Position numbers and translations under genes: made by a program. DNA of 27,500 nucleotides from Paulinella micropora. Taxonomy: Eukaryota > Cercozoa > Imbricatea > Euglyphida > Paulinellidae. Positions 23,478 through 27,500 of the stretch are shown here, one piece after another. The notes beneath the pieces were generated by a model. That model did not search any database. It was not told the origin of the DNA and saw only the letters and a list, made by a program, of their open reading frames with translations. The stretch covers positions 1 to 27,500 of the forward strand of contig WBZZ01006382.1 in NCBI GenBank assembly GCA_019918135.1. Reading direction: 5' to 3'. How positions within the stretch are numbered: the first letter of the stretch is position 1; every line of letters begins with the position of its first letter.

Positions 23478-23490
23478 TGGTGTATATAGA
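23478..23490 (-). promoter_or_regulatory. TATATA box before ExoX-C-like gene 2
   Basis: On the - strand GTCTATATACACCA runs directly into the ATG at 23477. Confidence 0.4.
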
Positions 23491-23551
23491 CTGATAAAAA
23501 TTTTTTATGGAAAAAATTAATTAATTATTTGGCAACTTTCAATATGCCTTT

Positions 23552-26500
23552 TTAAAATCCGTAAGGCAGTGTAGAGATATGATTATCTTTAATCGGCTGT
23601 ATTACTCTTTTTGTGTAAGTAAAGGAGAATATCTTTTTCAAATGTTCGGAGGTAATCGTTTTGTCTTTTTTGTTCCTCGTAATTTTGCTGTGGTTGTGTA
23701 TTGCTACATTTCCATTCTCAGCCACATTCTTTGCTATGTGCTTTTCTCCTTCTGTCTCCAATAATGCTTCTAATTCCTCATATGCTTTCTTTGATAGTTC
23801 TTCGTCCTTTATTCCCAGACCATTGCTTATCACACTAAACATATTTACCAAGTTCAGTTTCCTGCAGGTGTCGTAGTTCATAGAAAAGCCTTTCAGTTTC
23901 ATTTTTGTTGTGCCGTCGTTTAGTATGTAGCCGTAGGACTTTGGCCCCGAGCCCACAAATGTAGTTATCCTTCTGCTTACTTTTGTCTTTTTCTCTATTA
24001 GTTCGTCTGTCCATTGTCCCAATAAGTCCCCTGTCTGTATTGTTGTCTGTCCTTGTTTTTCATCAACTGAATATATTATGCTGTCTGTGTCGTGATATAA
24101 TACCCTATCTCCCAATCTATCCATCATATCATACAATCTCATTTGTGCGTGTGCTGTTGTGAATAAAGCCACACATATGTTTGTGTTGTAAGGGTCTGAC
24201 ACTTTTTCGGCGTGTAGATTGTAGGATAGTTCAAGGCATTCTTTATTTATCATATTGATTGAGATTTCGTTTATGTCTTTGTCATTTAGTATTTTGTATA
24301 ATTCTGCCTCACTCCTGACTATTGTCGTCTGTGTCTTGTTGCTTTGTTGTCCAAACTTTCCCCACAGAGAATTCAGACATAGTTTTGCGACAGCCCTCCT
24401 TCCTTCATTCTTTTCTATTTTGCTTTTGTCCAACTTAATACCCATCTTTTCCTCATAGTCTTTTATGTAATTGTCTTTTTGTTCCTCTGTTTCCACATTT
24501 GACGGGTAGCCACTTGCCTCTAGCTTTACTTGTAGAAAGGTTTTTATGTAGTCTTTGAATAGTGTTGTTGTCTGTTGTTCCCAGTGCCACACCTCATAAA
24601 CTTTAATGATATTATAACCTTTTTCCATTGCTTTATAAATGAGTGGTGTTGCCCAAGTGCCTGCTAATACCCTCTCTGTGTCGTCGTGCTCGCATTTGTC
24701 TTGTAGGTTTTCCTTTCCACACTTATTGCATAAATAATACATCATCTTTCCTCTATCTTGACAGGGTAGGACTGGGTGAATTAGTCCCCTTGGCGGTAGC
24801 ATTTTAACTTTGGCTAATCCAAATGCTGTCTTTTGCTTTATCATTTGTAATGCTTGTGTATTTTTGATTACTTTATGATGTCCGAGAGGGTAGGGGTCAT
24901 AAAACATAACAGACGGATAGAGGGAGCATATGTCTATGTATTTGGCGTATTGTTGTTCATTCATAGCCCTCCAATATAAAGATAGAGCATTTGTCCTTCC
25001 CCCAAACATTGCGTGTCGTGGGTTGATTGTCTCTTGCTCCATTAATGTCTCTTCTATGTTCCTTTTGAATTCCTGCCTTACTCGTATTCTGTTCCACTTA
25101 CAACCCCATATTGTTATTAAATTATTCACTTCCTCGTGTTGCTTTATTAAAGTTTCCCGTCGTTTTGTTTCCTTGTATAATTGTCCAAATGTCTTATTAA
25201 CAGATTGCTCTTTATTCATTTGATTGCCGTCATAACACTCAGGACACCCGTGCCAGTAGCACCCATGAAACTCATATGCTGTTTTTGTCTGTGGGTCATA
25301 TCCGTCTAAGTATGCCTTACCTCCGCCTTTTAAATGTATCATTTTTTCTTTTCCATTTAATCCGTGATGTATGGTTGTATTGTCTTTCTTCTCTCGGTAT
25401 GATAGCCACTCCACACACATACGGCTCGTTTTCGCTTTGTCTGTTCTGTGTGTTGGTATGACTGCTATGCTATCTGTCGGCATATAGATTGCTTTATATA
25501 ACGCCATACAGGTAGATGCGATAGTTGTGTATTGGAATGGGTCTATGCCAAATTCTAGAAAGCTCTCTCTAAATTTCATACACCCCCTTCTCAATATATC
25601 CACATCACTATGACAATATGCTTCCATTTCTTTTTTAAAATCAAACACTTTGTCCTTTTGTTCTTCATACCATTTCAGAAATTCTTGTCGTTTATGTTTT
25701 GAAAATGTGTTGTAGCCGTAATAGTCCTTATCTGGTATTGCCCCTACATAATTTTGATTTGCCTCAGTATTGAAGAAATGTGGGAAAAATCCTTTCTTTA
25801 ATTCATCTAAACCAAAAGTCTCAGGGAAATCGGACAGGGGCATAGTTAGGAAAGATAGACTATCAATAAATCTAATCTTGCCTACAGCCATCATCATAAT
25901 CTTACCCCCTTGATATATGACAAATGGTGAAATGCCTTTTTCAATCAACCACTTAAGCACAAACTGACAATCATAACCCCTCGCATTATGTGCTATGAAT
26001 GTGAAGTCCTTGTGTTGATTGCCAAATGCCCAATTACAAAACTCTTCTATGCTTTTGTGTATCATGGGTGTGCTGTCTGTGAAATACTGGCTCTCTGAAT
26101 GGTTAATGATATGTGTGCCTGTCTCTTGTGTTGCCTCAAAGTCAAAGAACACATATTTATCAGAGGGCTTATGTATTTCTTTTTGTTTCATATTACACCT
26201 ATGCTCAAATGGTTGGAGGATTTTACAATTTTTACATTTGTCATAACCACACTTATGTTCGCCTGTGAATGTCTTAGAGCAGTTAAGGCATTTCTTTTTG
26301 TTGTCGCATGTGGTGGCTCTGTGATTGTTGAAGCATTCATCATTTGGAAATTTACGATTACATTTTTCGCATTGTTTCCATTTTGTTATGTTGTTATACC
26401 CCTTACATCCATCCGTAAGGCATATATTACATTTCGCCACACAGGAATGATTATGCTCATAACCCTTCATACACTGCTCGCAAAAGTTTCGTTTTGATAG

Positions 26501-27500
26501 GAATGCCTTCATGCTAACTATGGTGTCGTAATGATTTTTGGTTTTGAGTATGTATATGTGTTTGTATGGTTGCTCCTTTTCATCTTTCAATTCGGTTTTA
26601 TATATTATCTTGTCTGGATGTTCAACAATTACTATGTTGTATTTTATATGACTAGCAAACACATTTACCTCAGAAAGACCACATAAATCTTTTATGACAC
26701 CGGCCTCCTCATGTAATGTATTTGCCAGTTCGTCCTGTATCCTGCGACCCTTCCTTATTTGTTCGTATTTGTTGTGTTTCTCTATCTTGGCAGTTGCCAC
26801 AACGATAGCCCTTGCAAGACATATGTTGTCGTCATTGTTTATTTGTATCACTCCTTTCTTTTTGTAAATGTCCTCCTGTGTTATTGCTTTCAATCTAGCC
26901 CCTCCCTCTGGCATCCTTACTCCCATAAAATTGAAATCAATCAACTCCATAGTTGCTCCTTCTTTGTCCATCCACACTTCGTCGTTTGATTGTAAAATTT
27001 TTGTAAGTCTTTCTAATATGTCTTGTAAGTCAAAGTCTTTTACTTTTACAAGAGAATTTCTTGTTTGAACATTCCACGATTCAGGAATAGCCGATATCCT
27101 TACTTGTATTTTGTCGTTTGAATTATATAAAGACTTAAAATCATCCACGATTGAACCTATCATTTTTATAATATCTTCCAACGAAAACTTTTTAATCTTT
27201 TGAGAAAAGTTTTTATTGATTTTTACATTATACAATGACTGCCCCACTGGTAAATCGTGTTTCATGTCTTGTCGTATTAATTTATATCCATTGAAGTCAA
27301 TGACATTTGGTTCTTCCCTTTTCCTCTCTTTTATTTCCCTTTGTTTTCTGTCTGGCATTACATAATGCTCAGGGTTTGGTAGTGTCCCTCTTGGTGTTGT
27401 TATATCATAAAACCTCTTGCCGTTTGGTTTTTTTACATAGAGTTTGTTTTGCCGTATTTGGTATTGTATGCCCTGTTCTGTGAGTTTGTCAAGGCTCCAA
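23552..27500 (-). CDS. Protein-primed-type family B DNA polymerase, open at right edge
   Basis: From ATG 27358 the product has 1268 residues, but the frame has no stop between 27358 and 27500 (upstream codons read ...RGTLPNPEHYV), so the true start may lie outside. In order, by that numbering: N-terminal region with NDDNICLARAIVVA (about 175-188), shared with Maverick polymerases and possibly papain/OTU-like; a Cys/His-rich region of several zinc-binding pairs (292-388); 3'-5' exonuclease with FDFEATQE (D406, E408), FIAHNARGYDCQF and YCHSDVDIL; an insert with DGYDPQTKTAYEFHGCYWHG (about 685-704), possibly Vsr-like; polymerase motifs DICSLYPS (809-816), KLCLNSLWGKFG (about 992-1003) and YHDTDS (1088-1093). 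Catalytic aspartates look intact. It would replicate the linear genome. Confidence 0.92.
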   Translation of the reverse strand, partial: WSLDKLTEQGIQYQIRQNKLYVKKPNGKRFYDITTPRGTLPNPEHYVMPDRKQREIKERKREEPNVIDFNGYKLIRQDMKHDLPVGQSLYNVKINKNFSQKIKKFSLEDIIKMIGSIVDDFKSLYNSNDKIQVRISAIPESWNVQTRNSLVKVKDFDLQDILERLTKILQSNDEVWMDKEGATMELIDFNFMGVRMPEGGARLKAITQEDIYKKKGVIQINNDDNICLARAIVVATAKIEKHNKYEQIRKGRRIQDELANTLHEEAGVIKDLCGLSEVNVFASHIKYNIVIVEHPDKIIYKTELKDEKEQPYKHIYILKTKNHYDTIVSMKAFLSKRNFCEQCMKGYEHNHSCVAKCNICLTDGCKGYNNITKWKQCEKCNRKFPNDECFNNHRATTCDNKKKCLNCSKTFTGEHKCGYDKCKNCKILQPFEHRCNMKQKEIHKPSDKYVFFDFEATQETGTHIINHSESQYFTDSTPMIHKSIEEFCNWAFGNQHKDFTFIAHNARGYDCQFVLKWLIEKGISPFVIYQGGKIMMMAVGKIRFIDSLSFLTMPLSDFPETFGLDELKKGFFPHFFNTEANQNYVGAIPDKDYYGYNTFSKHKRQEFLKWYEEQKDKVFDFKKEMEAYCHSDVDILRRGCMKFRESFLEFGIDPFQYTTIASTCMALYKAIYMPTDSIAVIPTHRTDKAKTSRMCVEWLSYREKKDNTTIHHGLNGKEKMIHLKGGGKAYLDGYDPQTKTAYEFHGCYWHGCPECYDGNQMNKEQSVNKTFGQLYKETKRRETLIKQHEEVNNLITIWGCKWNRIRVRQEFKRNIEETLMEQETINPRHAMFGGRTNALSLYWRAMNEQQYAKYIDICSLYPSVMFYDPYPLGHHKVIKNTQALQMIKQKTAFGLAKVKMLPPRGLIHPVLPCQDRGKMMYYLCNKCGKENLQDKCEHDDTERVLAGTWATPLIYKAMEKGYNIIKVYEVWHWEQQTTTLFKDYIKTFLQVKLEASGYPSNVETEEQKDNYIKDYEEKMGIKLDKSKIEKNEGRRAVAKLCLNSLWGKFGQQSNKTQTTIVRSEAELYKILNDKDINEISINMINKECLELSYNLHAEKVSDPYNTNICVALFTTAHAQMRLYDMMDRLGDRVLYHDTDSIIYSVDEKQGQTTIQTGDLLGQWTDELIEKKTKVSRRITTFVGSGPKSYGYILNDGTTKMKLKGFSMNYDTCRKLNLVNMFSVISNGLGIKDEELSKKAYEELEALLETEGEKHIAKNVAENGNVAIHNHSKITRNKKDKTITSEHLKKIFSFTYTKRVIQPIKDNHISTLPYGF

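Noticed and set aside
1..27500. CRISPR arrays, rRNA genes, insertion sequences with bacterial transposases
   Set aside because: No regularly spaced repeats, no rRNA-like conserved blocks, and the only recombinases are the two rve integrases.

Overview
The window is AT-rich and carries the hallmark genes of a Polinton-like virus or Maverick (PLV): a double-jelly-roll-type major capsid protein, a penton-like minor capsid protein, an A32/FtsK-HerA packaging ATPase, an adenain/Ulp1-type cysteine protease, a protein-primed-type family B DNA polymerase and retroviral-type (rve) integrases. Intergenic gaps are short, genes lie on both strands, and most starts are preceded within a few bases by a TATATA-like box. 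This points to a DNA virus of a protist or alga, either integrated in a host genome or as viral sequence. No host gene was recognised, so the host cannot be named.

Two related elements appear to lie head to head. Element A (1-5028) is read leftward: a cut-off protease start (1-183), a truncated basic protein (232-~365), a frameshifted and truncated fibre gene (~366-3427), then a charged protein and an integrase on the + strand (3491-5028). Element B (~9033-27500) is its mirror image and looks intact: integrase and charged protein on the - strand, then on the + strand a fibre with a C-terminal S74 chaperone domain, a two-TM protein, a small beta-rich protein, ATPase, basic protein, protease, penton, a small zinc finger (not a long ORF), major capsid and a large virion-like protein. 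Two ExoX-C-like genes and PolB follow on the - strand; the PolB reading frame is still open at the right edge. Element A has lost everything between the middle of its fibre and the middle of its basic protein, including the S74 domain and ATPase, so it looks like a decaying copy.

Between them (5029-9032) is a 4 kb zone unlike the rest. It holds a degenerate tandem repeat with tRNA-like and coding-like character, a coiled-coil gene broken by one in-frame stop and an intact paralogue, two short genes each directly preceded by a hairpin, a tRNA-like element, a GC-rich array of one 8-mer in both orientations, and several perfect palindromes in about 1.2 kb without convincing genes.

The most unusual signal is a bipartite palindromic spacer found twice in element B, upstream of the integrase (10041-10233) and upstream of the protease (16688-16830). 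Both copies have the same order, orientation and conserved cores. The corresponding places in element A have no such spacer, and in the protease the second palindrome supplies the first codons. It behaves like a small mobile or exchangeable regulatory cassette.
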